A stretch of 64,000 nt of DNA, taken from NCBI GenBank assembly GCA_022826665.1, contig JAJDUK010000064.1:1-64000 (forward strand), read 5' to 3'. Numbering within the stretch: position 1 is the first letter of the stretch; every line of letters begins with the position of its first letter. The position numbers and the translations under genes were made by a program. The notes under the pieces are model-generated. The model saw only the letters and a list, made by a program, of their open reading frames with translations. It did no database searches and was not told the DNA's origin. The stretch is from Alphaproteobacteria bacterium. Its GTDB lineage: Bacteria; Pseudomonadota; Alphaproteobacteria; UBA828. Below, piece after piece: positions 11,263 through 19,287 of this stretch.

Positions 11263-12015
11263 CTAACCTTTTTCCGCCAGCATGCCGCCATCGACCGGCA
11301 GCACGTGGCCGGTGACGAAGCTCGCTTTGTCCGAGAGCAGCCAGACGACCGCGTCGGCGACCTCCTCGGGCCGGCCGATCCGCCCCATCGGCACGCGGCC
11401 GGAGGCATTGGTGGGGTCGTTGTTCCAGCCGCGCAGGAGGAGGGGGGTCAGAATCGGCCCCGGTGCCACCGCGTTCACCCGGATGCCGTCCTTGGCATAG
11501 TCCAGTGCCGCCGCCCTGGTCATGCCGGAGACCGCGTGCTTCGCGGTCATGTAGGGCGACCACAGCGGGTAGGCCGCCAAACCCCACATGGAGCCCGCGT
11601 TGACGATGGAGCCGCCGCCCGACTCCAGCATCGCCGGAATCTCCGCCTGCATGCAGAGATAGACGCCCTCGATCATGACCGCGAAGACGTGCTGCACCGC
11701 GGCCATGTCCTGCTCCGCCAGCAACGCCTGGGGGCCTTCGATGCCGGCGTTGTTGTAGGCGAGGTCGAGCCGGCCGAACTCGCTGAGCGCCCGGTCGATG
11801 AGAGCCTCGACCTGGCCCGCCTCGGCCACGTCCACGCGCATGAAGGCCGCTTTGCCGCCCGCGTCGCGAACCTCTGCCGCCACCGCCTCGCCGCCTTCCT
11901 CGTCAATGTCGGAGACCAGCACCGCAGCTCCCTCGGTAGCGAGTGCCACCACCGTCGCCTGCCCGATGCCTGAGCCGCCACCAGTCACGATCGCCGCGCG
12001 TCCGTCGAATAGCAT
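11263..12015 (-). CDS. SDR family oxidoreductase
   Basis: A classical short-chain dehydrogenase/reductase of 250 residues. The cofactor motif is TGGGSGIGQA, followed by NNAGIEG, a serine in NAGSMWG and the catalytic YMTAK. The C-terminus VDGGMLAEKG is typical. The start MLFDGRAAIVTG at 12015 has a very strong Shine-Dalgarno (GGGAGGAGGAGG). It lies just downstream of the hydroxyacid dehydrogenase gene (28-bp gap), so the two may work on the same small molecule; the substrate is unknown. Confidence 0.88.
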   Translation of the reverse strand: MLFDGRAAIVTGGGSGIGQATVVALATEGAAVLVSDIDEEGGEAVAAEVRDAGGKAAFMRVDVAEAGQVEALIDRALSEFGRLDLAYNNAGIEGPQALLAEQDMAAVQHVFAVMIEGVYLCMQAEIPAMLESGGGSIVNAGSMWGLAAYPLWSPYMTAKHAVSGMTRAAALDYAKDGIRVNAVAPGPILTPLLLRGWNNDPTNASGRVPMGRIGRPEEVADAVVWLLSDKASFVTGHVLPVDGGMLAEKG

Positions 12016-12043
12016 CGTTTCCTCCTCCTCCCGGAGTTTCCGA

Positions 12044-13033
12044 TCAGTCCCCGGGATCGATGACTCGATCGGGCGGGTTGTGCCCGTCGGCAAAGGTCTG
12101 GATGTTGATCAACACCTTCTCGCCCATGTCGCGGCGCCCTTCGATCGTGGCCGAGCCGATGTGCGGCAGCGCCACCACGTTGTCGAGGGTGAGCAGCTTC
12201 GGCGAGACCACCGGCTCGTTCTCGTAGACGTCGAGCCCGGCGCCCGCGATCTTGCCGGCCTCCAGCAGTCGCACCAGGGCCGCCTCGTCGATGGCATGGC
12301 CGCGCGATGTGTTAATGACATAGGCTTGCGGACGCAGCAGACCGAGCCGACGCGCCGAGAGCAGGTGATAGGTCGCCGGCGTGCTCGGGCAGTGAATGGA
12401 GACGAAATCCATGTGCGCCAGCATCTGGTCGAGGCTTTGCCACCAGGTGGCGTCGAGTTCGGCTTCGGTCTCCTCGTCGAGGCGGTTCCGGTTGTGATAG
12501 TGGATCGCGAGCCCAAAGCCGCGCGCCCGGCGGGCAACCGCCTGGCCGATCCGCCCCATGCCGATGATGCCGAGCCGCTTGCCCCAGATTCGGTGGCCCA
12601 GCATGGTGGTCGGCGCCCAGCCCTGCCAGTCGCCGCCGCGCAGCAGGCGCTCGCCCTCGGAGAGCCGGCGCGGCACCGCGAGGATCAGCGCCATGGTCAT
12701 GTCCGCCGTGTCCTCGGTCAGCACGCCCGGCGTGTTGGTCACGAGAATGCCGCGCTTCCCCGCCGCAGCGAGGTCGATGTGATCGACGCCGGTGCCGAAG
12801 CTCGCGATCAGCTTCAGGTCAGGGCCAGACTGGCCGATCAGGTCGCCGTCGATGGTATCCGTCACGGTCGGCACGAGCACGTCAGCCTCTGCCACAGCCT
12901 TCGCCATGGCCTCGCGGTCGAGCGGCCAATCGTCCTCGTTGAGTCGGGTGTCGAAAAGCTCCATCATGCGCGCCTCGATCTCCCGGGGGAGACGCCGCGT
13001 CACGATCACCTTGAGCTTTCTGCCAGGCCTCAT
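12044..13033 (-). CDS. D-2-hydroxyacid dehydrogenase (glyoxylate/hydroxypyruvate reductase-like)
   Basis: A 329-residue NAD(P)-dependent dehydrogenase. The dinucleotide-binding motif is GIIGMGRIGQAVARRA, and IASFGTGVDHIDL and NTPGVLTEDTADMTMALIL are characteristic. The catalytic Arg is in INTSRG, the Glu in DVYENEP and the His in LPHIGSAT. The overall pattern is closest to the GyaR/GRHPR-type reductases that interconvert glyoxylate and glycolate or hydroxypyruvate and glycerate. The start MRPGRKLKVIVTRRLP has a GGAGGG upstream. It is divergent from the SH3-like gene. Confidence 0.87.
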   Translation of the reverse strand: MRPGRKLKVIVTRRLPREIEARMMELFDTRLNEDDWPLDREAMAKAVAEADVLVPTVTDTIDGDLIGQSGPDLKLIASFGTGVDHIDLAAAGKRGILVTNTPGVLTEDTADMTMALILAVPRRLSEGERLLRGGDWQGWAPTTMLGHRIWGKRLGIIGMGRIGQAVARRARGFGLAIHYHNRNRLDEETEAELDATWWQSLDQMLAHMDFVSIHCPSTPATYHLLSARRLGLLRPQAYVINTSRGHAIDEAALVRLLEAGKIAGAGLDVYENEPVVSPKLLTLDNVVALPHIGSATIEGRRDMGEKVLINIQTFADGHNPPDRVIDPGD

Positions 13034-13101
13034 CGACCCTCCGCGCGCGGCTCGGTGGGCGCGATCCGAGCGCAACCGGCAGCCTGTTTAGCAAACGCCC
13101 C

Positions 13102-13704
13102 ATGGCGACTCAAACCGCAGGGCGGGATTCGGCGCCCGCCATGAGTGCTGATCGAAGCCGCCGCCGCGGGCAATGTGCGCCGCAGCACACCCTTCGCACG
13201 CCTGCGCGCCTGTTTGCAGCCGGCCGCGCGCTCGCGCTGGCGGCCGCGCTCGCGGCTATGGTCACCACCGTCGCCGCGGCTCTTGGGCCGCAAGTCCGCG
13301 CCCAGGAGGGGCCGCGCTTCGTCTCGCTGAAGGCGGAGGTCGCCAACCTTCGGGTCGGCCCCGGCCGGCGCTATCCCATCGAGTGGGTCTACCAGCGGCG
13401 CGGCCTGCCGCTGCTGGTGGTCGCACACTTCGATCAATGGCGCTGGGTGCTCGACCACGAGGGGACGAAGGGCTGGATGCACAAGTCATTGCTCACAACC
13501 CACCGCACCGTCGTCATCATGGGCGGGGTACAGACCATCCGGGAGCGTCCGTTGACAGGCTCGCCGGCAATCCTGCGGGCGGAAGCCGGGGTCATCGCCG
13601 AACTGCTCGGTTGCGAGGACGGCTGGTGCCGCATCGGGCTGGCCGGCGAGGAAGGCTGGCTGCCCGAAAGCGCCCTCTGGGGTGTCAAGCCGCCCGCGCA
13701 GTAA
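13102..13704 (+). CDS. Exported SH3-domain protein
   Basis: A protein of about 200 residues with a hydrophobic, Ala-rich N-terminal segment (ALALAAALAAMVTTVAAAL) ending near VRAQ, consistent with a Sec signal peptide. The mature part has two bacterial SH3-like repeats: one from VANLRVGPGRRYPIEWVY to WMHKSLL, and one from RPLTGSPAILRAEAGV to WLPESALWG. This is the SH3_4-type periplasmic family found in alphaproteobacteria, role unknown but probably in the cell wall. A second in-frame ATG at 13141 would give a more usual signal peptide length. Confidence 0.78.
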   Translation: MATQTAGRDSAPAMSADRSRRRGQCAPQHTLRTPARLFAAGRALALAAALAAMVTTVAAALGPQVRAQEGPRFVSLKAEVANLRVGPGRRYPIEWVYQRRGLPLLVVAHFDQWRWVLDHEGTKGWMHKSLLTTHRTVVIMGGVQTIRERPLTGSPAILRAEAGVIAELLGCEDGWCRIGLAGEEGWLPESALWGVKPPAQ

Positions 13705-13800
13705 CCCGCAAGTCGCGCCGCAGTTGCGGCCTGCATCGACAGTGTAGAGCACGTCCGTCCTCCAGGGCGGCGTCTCGGGATTCAGCAGAATTTGATTCTC

Positions 13801-13890
13801 TTGCGGCCTATTCCGGCCTACTCCGGCCCAAAGCGGCCCAAGGTGGCCCAAGGTGGACCAAAGCCAGCGGTCCAAGGTGGACCAAAGCGG
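13801..13890. repeat. 10-bp tandem repeat array in a gene-free gap
   Basis: The gap 13705-14094 between two convergent genes holds no gene I can support. Its centre carries six in-phase 10-bp units of the form NNNNGGCCYA (last unit GGACCA) from 13801 to 13860: TTGCGGCCTA, TTCCGGCCTA, CTCCGGCCCA, AAGCGGCCCA, AGGTGGCCCA, AGGTGGACCA. A degenerate continuation (CCAAGGTGGACCAAAG) runs to about 13890. The period equals one DNA turn, so a protein could bind all units on one face. Simple slippage expansion is the alternative. The rest of the gap shows no further structure. Confidence 0.7.
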
Positions 13891-14094
13891 CGACCGTCCC
13901 TCGTTGCGACGCCGACAACGGTGCGGACTGCTTGAACGTCCTTCCGCCCACCGCGGCCCGCTCGCTGTCGTGCTGAATGAACTTGCTCCTCATGGCGCGA
14001 TGCTGGCGCAACCACCGCGCTCTGTGCACCGCACCATGGTCCGGTGACTCGGACAGGAAGGGGCTCAGCGCAGGAATGTGGTGAGAAGTCCCGC

Positions 14095-14703
14095 TCAGGC
14101 GCCGCCGTCGTCCAGGTCCTCGGCGAGGGCGGCGCGGGTCTCCTCTGGCATGACGGCGAGGTGGCCATAAGCCGGGTGCTCGATGCCGAGCAGCACGCGT
14201 GTCCCCGACGTGCGGAACTGCGTGGCTGCTTTCGGTGCGAAGGGGAAGCGGAGGAAATGGATCGAGGAGGTCTTGCCGTCTTCGGTGGTGCGCGCGACTT
14301 CGTCCTCGATCGGCCGGGCGACGACAGTGGAACCGCCGACCTTCAGCTGGATGGTGTCCTCGATGCCGGCCAGGCGGTAGAGCTCGCGCTCTCTGCGCGC
14401 CGGATCGTCGATCTCCAGCATCATGGTTGCGATCAGGGCGTCGCCGCGTGGAATCAGCGGGTTGTAGGCCTCCAGCTCGCCCGCGATCTGCTCCTCGCCG
14501 CCGCGCTCGATGTGGAGCATCTCGTGGACCTGCATCCACATGGTCTCGAAGCACTCGAAATGGAAGGTGGCGAAGGGGCCGACGGCAAGCCGGCGATGGC
14601 GCTTCAGCGCCGTGATCGCGGCGCGGCGTTCCTTGCGGACCTTCGCGTAGTCCGCCATGTCCATGATGTCGGCGCGGGTGAGCGCGCGGCGCGGCTGGCT
14701 CAT
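14095..14703 (-). CDS. DUF3501 family protein
   Basis: A 202-residue soluble protein of the DUF3501 family, recognised by its N-terminal RADIMDMADYAKVRKERRA, then FHFECFETMWMQVHEML and YNPLIPRGDALIATMMLEID. Function is unknown. The family is usually encoded beside a CCG-domain iron-sulfur protein and often a rubrerythrin, suggesting a link to oxidative stress or electron transfer. Here the iron-sulfur gene ends four bases upstream of this ATG, so co-translation is likely. No rubrerythrin is present nearby. Confidence 0.85.
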   Translation of the reverse strand: MSQPRRALTRADIMDMADYAKVRKERRAAITALKRHRRLAVGPFATFHFECFETMWMQVHEMLHIERGGEEQIAGELEAYNPLIPRGDALIATMMLEIDDPARRERELYRLAGIEDTIQLKVGGSTVVARPIEDEVARTTEDGKTSSIHFLRFPFAPKAATQFRTSGTRVLLGIEHPAYGHLAVMPEETRAALAEDLDDGGA

Positions 14704-14707
14704 CGTC

Positions 14708-16066
14708 TCAGGCGAGGCCGTAGGCGCGGGCCAGCAGCTCGATCGGGTGATGGGCGCGACCGGCGGCAGGCGCACCGGCGGCGGGATCGCCGTCCTTGGC
14801 CGCCTGGCGGGCCATCCCGTTCACGATGTGGGCGCCGGCGAGCGGGCATTCCGAGGCGAGATAGGGGTTCGCCGCCTCGCGCGCCCGGCGCGCGGTGGTG
14901 CGGCCGACCTTCAGCGCGGTCTCGTGGAAGCCCTTGGTGACGCCGATGGAGCCGCCGTGGCCGGAGCAGCGCTCGATGATGGAGACCTCGGTGTCCGGCA
15001 CGAGGGCCAGCATGTCCGCCGACTTGCGCCCGACGTTCTGGGCCCGCTCATGGCAAGGCAGGTGGAGCGTGATGCCGCCGTCGATGGGGGCAAGGCCCGG
15101 AGCCAGCCCGTCCGACCGGGAGATGCCGACAACGTATTCGCAAATGTCATAGCTGTGCTCGGCGAGCCGCTTGACCGCCGGGTCTTCCGGCAGGATCAGC
15201 GGCCATTCGAGCTTGAGCATGAGCGCGCAGCTCGCGACCAGGGCTATAACGTCGTAGCCCTTGTCGATCCACTCGCCGAGCGCCCCCGCTACATGCCGCG
15301 CATTGTCGGCGACGCGCTCGATATCGCCCTCTTCCAGCTGCGGCATGCCGCAGCAGCGGGGATAGACCACGACTGTCTCGACCCCATTGTGCGCCAGCAC
15401 CTTGCGGGCCGCCGCACCGACCTCCGGCTGGTTGTAGTTGGCGAAGCAGGTCGCGTAGATCACCGCCTTGCGCCCGTTTGCCGGCGCCTGCCGGTTGACC
15501 GCCGGCCCCCCCTTGGCCGCGCGGTCGAGCATGGTGCGACGTTGGTAGCGTGGCAGCGGCGCGTCCCTGTGGACGCCGGCGACGGCCTCCATCAACGGCC
15601 GGGTGAGGCGGTTGTCGCGGGCCGAGCCCCAGTTCATGACCGGCGCGAAGGTACGGGCCAAACGGCCGTTTCGGTCGGTCTCCGCAAGCCGTTTGGATGC
15701 CGTGGTATGGCGCCGGCCCGCGCGGCGGTCGGCGGCGCGGTGGCGCAGCATGAGATGGGGAAAATCGACGTCCCACTCGTGCGGCGGCGTGTAGGGGCAC
15801 ATGGTCATGAAGCACATGTCGCAGAGCGTGCAGGCGTCCACGACCGACTTGAAGCCGGAGGAATCGACGGAATCGAGCTCGCCCGTCTCGGATTCGTCGA
15901 TCAGGTCGAAGAGCCGCGGGAAGGAATCGCAGAGGCTGAAGCAGCGCCGGCAGCCGTGACAAATGTCGAAGACCCGGCGCGTTTCCCGCTCCAGGGCCTC
16001 ACCGTCGTAGAACTCGGGGTTTCGCCAGTCTATGGGATGGCGGAAGGGCGCGCCCTCGTCGGCCAT
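14708..16066 (-). CDS. Iron-sulfur (GlpC/heterodisulfide reductase-like) protein with two CCG domains
   Basis: A 452-residue protein with two N-terminal [4Fe-4S] ferredoxin motifs: C36-X2-C39-X2-C42-X3-C46 and C79-X2-C82-X2-C85-X4-C90. Two CCG-type domains follow; the first contains PRCCGMPQLEEGD, while the second has CSGHGG in place of a CCG pair. This layout is that of GlpC/HdrD-like electron-transfer subunits. It has no transmembrane segment and no catalytic partner here. It sits between a small Zn-ribbon gene (13-bp gap) and the DUF3501 gene (4-bp gap), forming a compact operon. Likely role: passing electrons from a quinone or thiol pool to an unknown acceptor. Confidence 0.85.
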   Translation of the reverse strand: MADEGAPFRHPIDWRNPEFYDGEALERETRRVFDICHGCRRCFSLCDSFPRLFDLIDESETGELDSVDSSGFKSVVDACTLCDMCFMTMCPYTPPHEWDVDFPHLMLRHRAADRRAGRRHTTASKRLAETDRNGRLARTFAPVMNWGSARDNRLTRPLMEAVAGVHRDAPLPRYQRRTMLDRAAKGGPAVNRQAPANGRKAVIYATCFANYNQPEVGAAARKVLAHNGVETVVVYPRCCGMPQLEEGDIERVADNARHVAGALGEWIDKGYDVIALVASCALMLKLEWPLILPEDPAVKRLAEHSYDICEYVVGISRSDGLAPGLAPIDGGITLHLPCHERAQNVGRKSADMLALVPDTEVSIIERCSGHGGSIGVTKGFHETALKVGRTTARRAREAANPYLASECPLAGAHIVNGMARQAAKDGDPAAGAPAAGRAHHPIELLARAYGLA

Positions 16067-16079
16067 GCGGACGGTGAAA

Positions 16080-16292
16080 CTACCGGCACGAACCGCAGAG
16101 CCGGTTGCCCGGCCCCGCGCTATCGAAGAGTCGGCCGCAGCGCAGGCAGCGGCGTTGGCTCTCTTGCGCCTCCAGGCGATCGAGCTCCGCGAGTTCGTCG
16201 GAGAGCGAGATCATCCCCGGTCCGCGATCCACATTTCTGGCGGCTTCACGCCGCGCATCCCATTTGGTCCGTCGTTGAGGCGCGAGCGACAT
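16080..16292 (-). CDS. Small Zn-ribbon protein
   Basis: A short protein (70 residues from the ATG at 16292) that ends in RRCLRCGRLFDSAGPGNRLC and GSCR, a compact CxxC-X14-CxxC zinc-ribbon. The spacing and the GPGNRLC segment are like small Zn-finger proteins annotated as hypothetical in proteobacteria. A shorter start at 16214 (MISLSDELAEL) and a longer one at 16346 are possible; no start has a strong ribosome-binding site. It lies 13 bp upstream of the iron-sulfur gene, in the position where a rubrerythrin is often found in this cassette. It may bind DNA, RNA or a protein. Confidence 0.6.
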   Translation of the reverse strand: MSLAPQRRTKWDARREAARNVDRGPGMISLSDELAELDRLEAQESQRRCLRCGRLFDSAGPGNRLCGSCR

Positions 16293-16426
16293 CGTTTGGC
16301 GCGAGTTCCCTGGCGAGGTTGTCGGTGGGTAGTCCGGTAGGACCATTGTAGCGGAACTCGGCGCTCGATCTAAGCCAAATCTTCATATCGAACGCCCAAA
16401 ATGGGCACCCCGGCCGGCCGCAGGGG

Positions 16427-17506
16427 CTATTCGGCCGCCTCGGTGCTGCCGGCAGGCGTGCGGAACGCCGGAATCACCGCCTCGGCGAATAGCCGTAGGC
16501 TTTTCAATAGATTATCCGCCCCATAGTAGGGCGGATAATGGAGCAGCAGGGAATCTAGGCCGGTGGCGGCGCGCAGCGCCCGAATGCGGGCGATCACGGT
16601 CTCGGGCGAGCCGTGGACCAAGGTGGTCTCCAGCAGCGTGTCGTAGTCGAACGCCGCAGCGCTTTCCTTCTCCGAGACGTTGCCGAGATAGCCCGCGGTC
16701 TTCTTGCCGAGGAACGCTTCGAGATGGCGGACGATGCCGCCCTCGCTCTCCTCCCGCGCCTTGGCGTCGGTCTCGGCCACATAGACCCAGCGGGCAATAT
16801 TGATGGAGCCGAAGGCAGGATTGGCGTTCCAGGGCGCCGGGGCGTGGGCCATGGTCTCGCGATAGAGGGCGATCTGCCCGGCGAGGGTTTCGAACGACGG
16901 CAGGGTGGAAAGCATCAGGCCGAAGCCGTGGCGCGCGGCGACCTCGATGGAGCGGGTGGTGCCGGCAGCCATGTAGAACGGCGGATGCGGCTGCTGCACG
17001 CTCACCGGGTAGATCTCGTAGTCGCCTTCGACCTGGTGCTGGAAATGGGCGCCCTCGTGGCTGACCTTCCGCGTATGAAAGGCATCCAGAATCAAGGGGA
17101 TGGCCTCTTCCTGGATGTCGTGGCGGGCGTCGAACGGGATCCCGAAGCCCTCGTACTCGTAGGGCCGGTAGCCGGAGCCGAGACCGAGGCTCAGCCGCCC
17201 GTCGCTCAGAATGTCCACGAAGGCTGCGTTCTCGACGATCCGCATCGGATTGTGCAGCGGCAGCGTCATCACCGCCGTGCCGAGCCCGATTTTGGTGGTC
17301 TTGGGCGCGAGATAGCCCAGGTAGACGAAGGGGTCCGGCAGCACGCCGTACTGGTTGGAGAAGTGGTGCTCGGCGATCCATGCCGTGTCGTAGCCCAGCC
17401 GGTCCGCCTCCACGATTTCGCGTGTTACCCGCGCGTGCACGGCGCGGTGCGGGTAGGGCTCCACGTCCAGATTGGGCTGCGAGGTAACGAGAACGCCGAA
17501 CTTCAT
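16427..17506 (-). CDS. LLM-class flavin-dependent oxidoreductase
   Basis: A 359-residue luciferase-like monooxygenase. It begins MKFGVLVTSQPN, has TAWIAEHHFSNQYGVLPDPFV, then MTLPLHNPMRIVE and GRLSLGLGSGYRPYEYEGFG. These mark the FMN/F420-type TIM-barrel family. It is distinct in sequence from the paralog at 5286-6278. The start has GGAGAGA upstream. It follows the mla genes on the same strand, 37 bp after the small lipoprotein gene, and could be part of that transcript. Substrate unknown. Confidence 0.86.
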   Translation of the reverse strand: MKFGVLVTSQPNLDVEPYPHRAVHARVTREIVEADRLGYDTAWIAEHHFSNQYGVLPDPFVYLGYLAPKTTKIGLGTAVMTLPLHNPMRIVENAAFVDILSDGRLSLGLGSGYRPYEYEGFGIPFDARHDIQEEAIPLILDAFHTRKVSHEGAHFQHQVEGDYEIYPVSVQQPHPPFYMAAGTTRSIEVAARHGFGLMLSTLPSFETLAGQIALYRETMAHAPAPWNANPAFGSINIARWVYVAETDAKAREESEGGIVRHLEAFLGKKTAGYLGNVSEKESAAAFDYDTLLETTLVHGSPETVIARIRALRAATGLDSLLLHYPPYYGADNLLKSLRLFAEAVIPAFRTPAGSTEAAE

Positions 17507-17543
17507 TCTTCTCTCCACGGACCGCCCCCAAGGGTAGCGGCTC

Positions 17544-17747
17544 CTATTCGCTGTAGATTGTCCACTCGCCGTCTTCTCCGGTCAGGAGACCTTCGCCCGG
17601 CGGAATCTCGTCCGGATCGTCCTTCCACATGCTGGGATGGAGCGGCTCGCCGCAGGCCGCGAGACCGATAACCGCTGCGATGGCCAGGACCGGGACGATG
17701 AGTACGGTCGCGCCGCGCAAGCGCGCCTCACCCAGGACAAGGGGCAC
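17544..17747 (-). CDS. Small lipoprotein
   Basis: A 67-residue protein starting at a GTG. A hydrophobic segment (VLIVPVLAIAAVIGLAAC) ends in the lipobox LAAC, predicting lipid attachment on that cysteine. The mature part (GEPLHPSMWKDDPDEIPPGE) is short, acidic and Pro-rich. It starts 20 bp after the mlaC stop, so it is probably co-expressed with the Mla phospholipid-transport genes and may be an accessory. I do not recognise a family. Confidence 0.65.
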   Translation of the reverse strand: MPLVLGEARLRGATVLIVPVLAIAAVIGLAACGEPLHPSMWKDDPDEIPPGEGLLTGEDGEWTIYSE

Positions 17748-17767
17748 AACTTGGTTTCCATGTTGGG

Positions 17768-18409
17768 CTATTCCGCAGCGCCTTCGACCGGTGCCTCGAC
17801 GCGCGCCCGGAGGTCGCCCAGCAGGCCGTCGATTCCCTTGCGATTGACGACCGAGGCGAACTCGACCCGGTGGGTATGCAGCATGCTGATACCTTCGACG
17901 CTCACGTCGATGACCTTGTAGCCCTCGTCGCGCTTGCGCACGCGGAAATCGACCCCGATGGGATCGCCGCCGGCGGGCCGCACGATCTGCGCCCGCACGA
18001 TCTTGTCGCCACTCTCGTCATTGATCACCGAGCGTGCCGTAAACAGCTCGCCACCGTAAGAATCGAAGCGGCTGGCGTATACGCGGACGATGAAGTCGAC
18101 GAATATCCTCCGGTATTCCTTGCGCTGTTCCTTGCCCGCAGTCTTCCAATAACGCCCGAGCACGAAGCGGCTGACGATCGGAATGTCGAAGCCTTCCACC
18201 ATGACCTCGCGGAAGGCGGCCTCCCGCTCCTCGAACGTCGTGTTGGCCTTGTCCTTGAGGACCGAGATGGCCTGGTCCCCAAGGCCCTGAATGAACGTGA
18301 GCGCCGGGTCGTCGGATGCGGCGGCGCGCTGCGCGCCGAGCGCGGATAGCAATACGGCCGCAGCGAAGGCGGCGGCCGCGAGAGAGCGTCGAGAGATGAG
18401 AATGCTCAT
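17768..18409 (-). CDS. mlaC: MlaC-like phospholipid-binding protein (ABC transporter substrate-binding, Ttg2 type)
   Basis: A 213-residue periplasmic shuttle of the MlaC/toluene-tolerance Ttg2 family that carries phospholipids between the outer-membrane MlaA complex and the inner-membrane MlaFED transporter. A signal peptide is visible (AAAAFAAAVLLSALG, cleavage after AAAS). Family features are FDIPIVSRFVLGRYWKTAGKEQ, the Arg-rich YRRIFVDFIVRVYASRF, and YKVIDVSVEGISM. It follows mlaA on the same strand. The mlaF, mlaE and mlaD genes are not in this window. Confidence 0.88.
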   Translation of the reverse strand: MSILISRRSLAAAAFAAAVLLSALGAQRAAASDDPALTFIQGLGDQAISVLKDKANTTFEEREAAFREVMVEGFDIPIVSRFVLGRYWKTAGKEQRKEYRRIFVDFIVRVYASRFDSYGGELFTARSVINDESGDKIVRAQIVRPAGGDPIGVDFRVRKRDEGYKVIDVSVEGISMLHTHRVEFASVVNRKGIDGLLGDLRARVEAPVEGAAE

Positions 18410-18463
18410 GGGATGTCTGCCCTGTCTCATCCAGGCGTGCCGCGCGGTGTGCTCTTCCCCGGA

Positions 18464-19279
18464 TCACTCCTCATCGAAGTCCTCGTCGAAATCCTCATCG
18501 AAGTCGAAGTCGGGGATCTCCATCGCGGGCGGCGGCGCACCGTCCCTGATCTCCGTGGCCCGATACTGCCGGTATAGCTCACGCAATGCAGCATAAAAGT
18601 CGACCGACGTGCTTTCCAGCGTTTCCAGTTCTTCAAGGTATTGGGCGCGCTGAGAGACCCCGCTGGTGACGCCGCGGGCGAGGCCGGCCTCGGCCGGCAG
18701 GAGATAACCAAAGGGATCCGCGAACCAATCGACCCCGAAGGCCGCCGCGTCGCGGGGATTGGTAGGCCCCAGCAGCGGCAGCATGAGGAACGGCTCGCCA
18801 CCCACGCCCCATGTCGCAAGAGTCTGCCCGAAGTCCTCAGGCGTGCGCTCGTATCCCCACTCCGCGGCCACATCGAAGATGCCGCCGACGCCGATGGTGG
18901 TGTTGACCGTGAAGCGCATGAGCGTCGAGCCCGCCCGTTCGAACTTGCCCTGGGCCGCGTTGTTCACAAGGTTGAGCGGTTCCGCCAGATTGCCCAGAAC
19001 ATTGGCAATTCTGTGGCGCACTTCATTTGGAAGGATGAACACGTAGGCCTCGGCGATCGGCTTCAACAGGAAGCGGTCGATCGTCTGGTTGACCTCGAAC
19101 ATCGCCCGGTTGAAGTCTTCGAGCGGATCGTTCGCGTCGAAGGGGTCCTGAGCGCGGCCGTCTGCGGCGATACAGAGCAGCGCGCCGGCGAGCAGCAGGA
19201 TCGCCAGAAGGCGCTGCGGGGCGGCGAATGGGCCGATGGCTCGGCGCGGAGCGGGCTGTCGCGGAAGGCTCTCGCTCAT
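18464..19279 (-). CDS. mlaA: MlaA-like (VacJ) outer-membrane phospholipid transport protein with an acidic tail
   Basis: A 271-residue VacJ/MlaA protein. The core is recognised by DPLEDFNRAMFEVNQTIDRF, KPIAEAYVFILPNEVRHRI, EPLNLVNNAAQGKF and the Gly/Pro-rich FGQTLATWGVGGEPFLMLPL. It removes misplaced phospholipids from the outer leaflet of the outer membrane. The N-terminal hydrophobic stretch has one cysteine (GALLC), but Leu at -1 is a poor lipobox, and SPase I cleavage after GRAQ is an alternative. The C-terminus is extraordinarily acidic, with three DFDE repeats encoded by a 12-bp tandem repeat. It starts 8 bp after the EF-G-like stop. Confidence 0.88.
   Translation of the reverse strand: MSESLPRQPAPRRAIGPFAAPQRLLAILLLAGALLCIAADGRAQDPFDANDPLEDFNRAMFEVNQTIDRFLLKPIAEAYVFILPNEVRHRIANVLGNLAEPLNLVNNAAQGKFERAGSTLMRFTVNTTIGVGGIFDVAAEWGYERTPEDFGQTLATWGVGGEPFLMLPLLGPTNPRDAAAFGVDWFADPFGYLLPAEAGLARGVTSGVSQRAQYLEELETLESTSVDFYAALRELYRQYRATEIRDGAPPPAMEIPDFDFDEDFDEDFDEE
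18468..18503 (-). repeat. 12-bp tandem repeat encoding (DFDE)3
   Basis: Three 12-bp units (TCCTCATCGAAG, TCCTCGTCGAAA, TCCTCATCGAAG) plus a partial fourth lie at the 3' end of the mlaA gene. In the protein they give three DFDE repeats just before the stop. Changes in copy number would keep the frame. Confidence 0.8.
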
Positions 19280-19287
19280 GCCGGCGG

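Noticed and set aside
13705-14094. CRISPR array at the 10-bp repeats
   Set aside because: Units are 10 bp and contiguous without spacers, and no cas gene is present.
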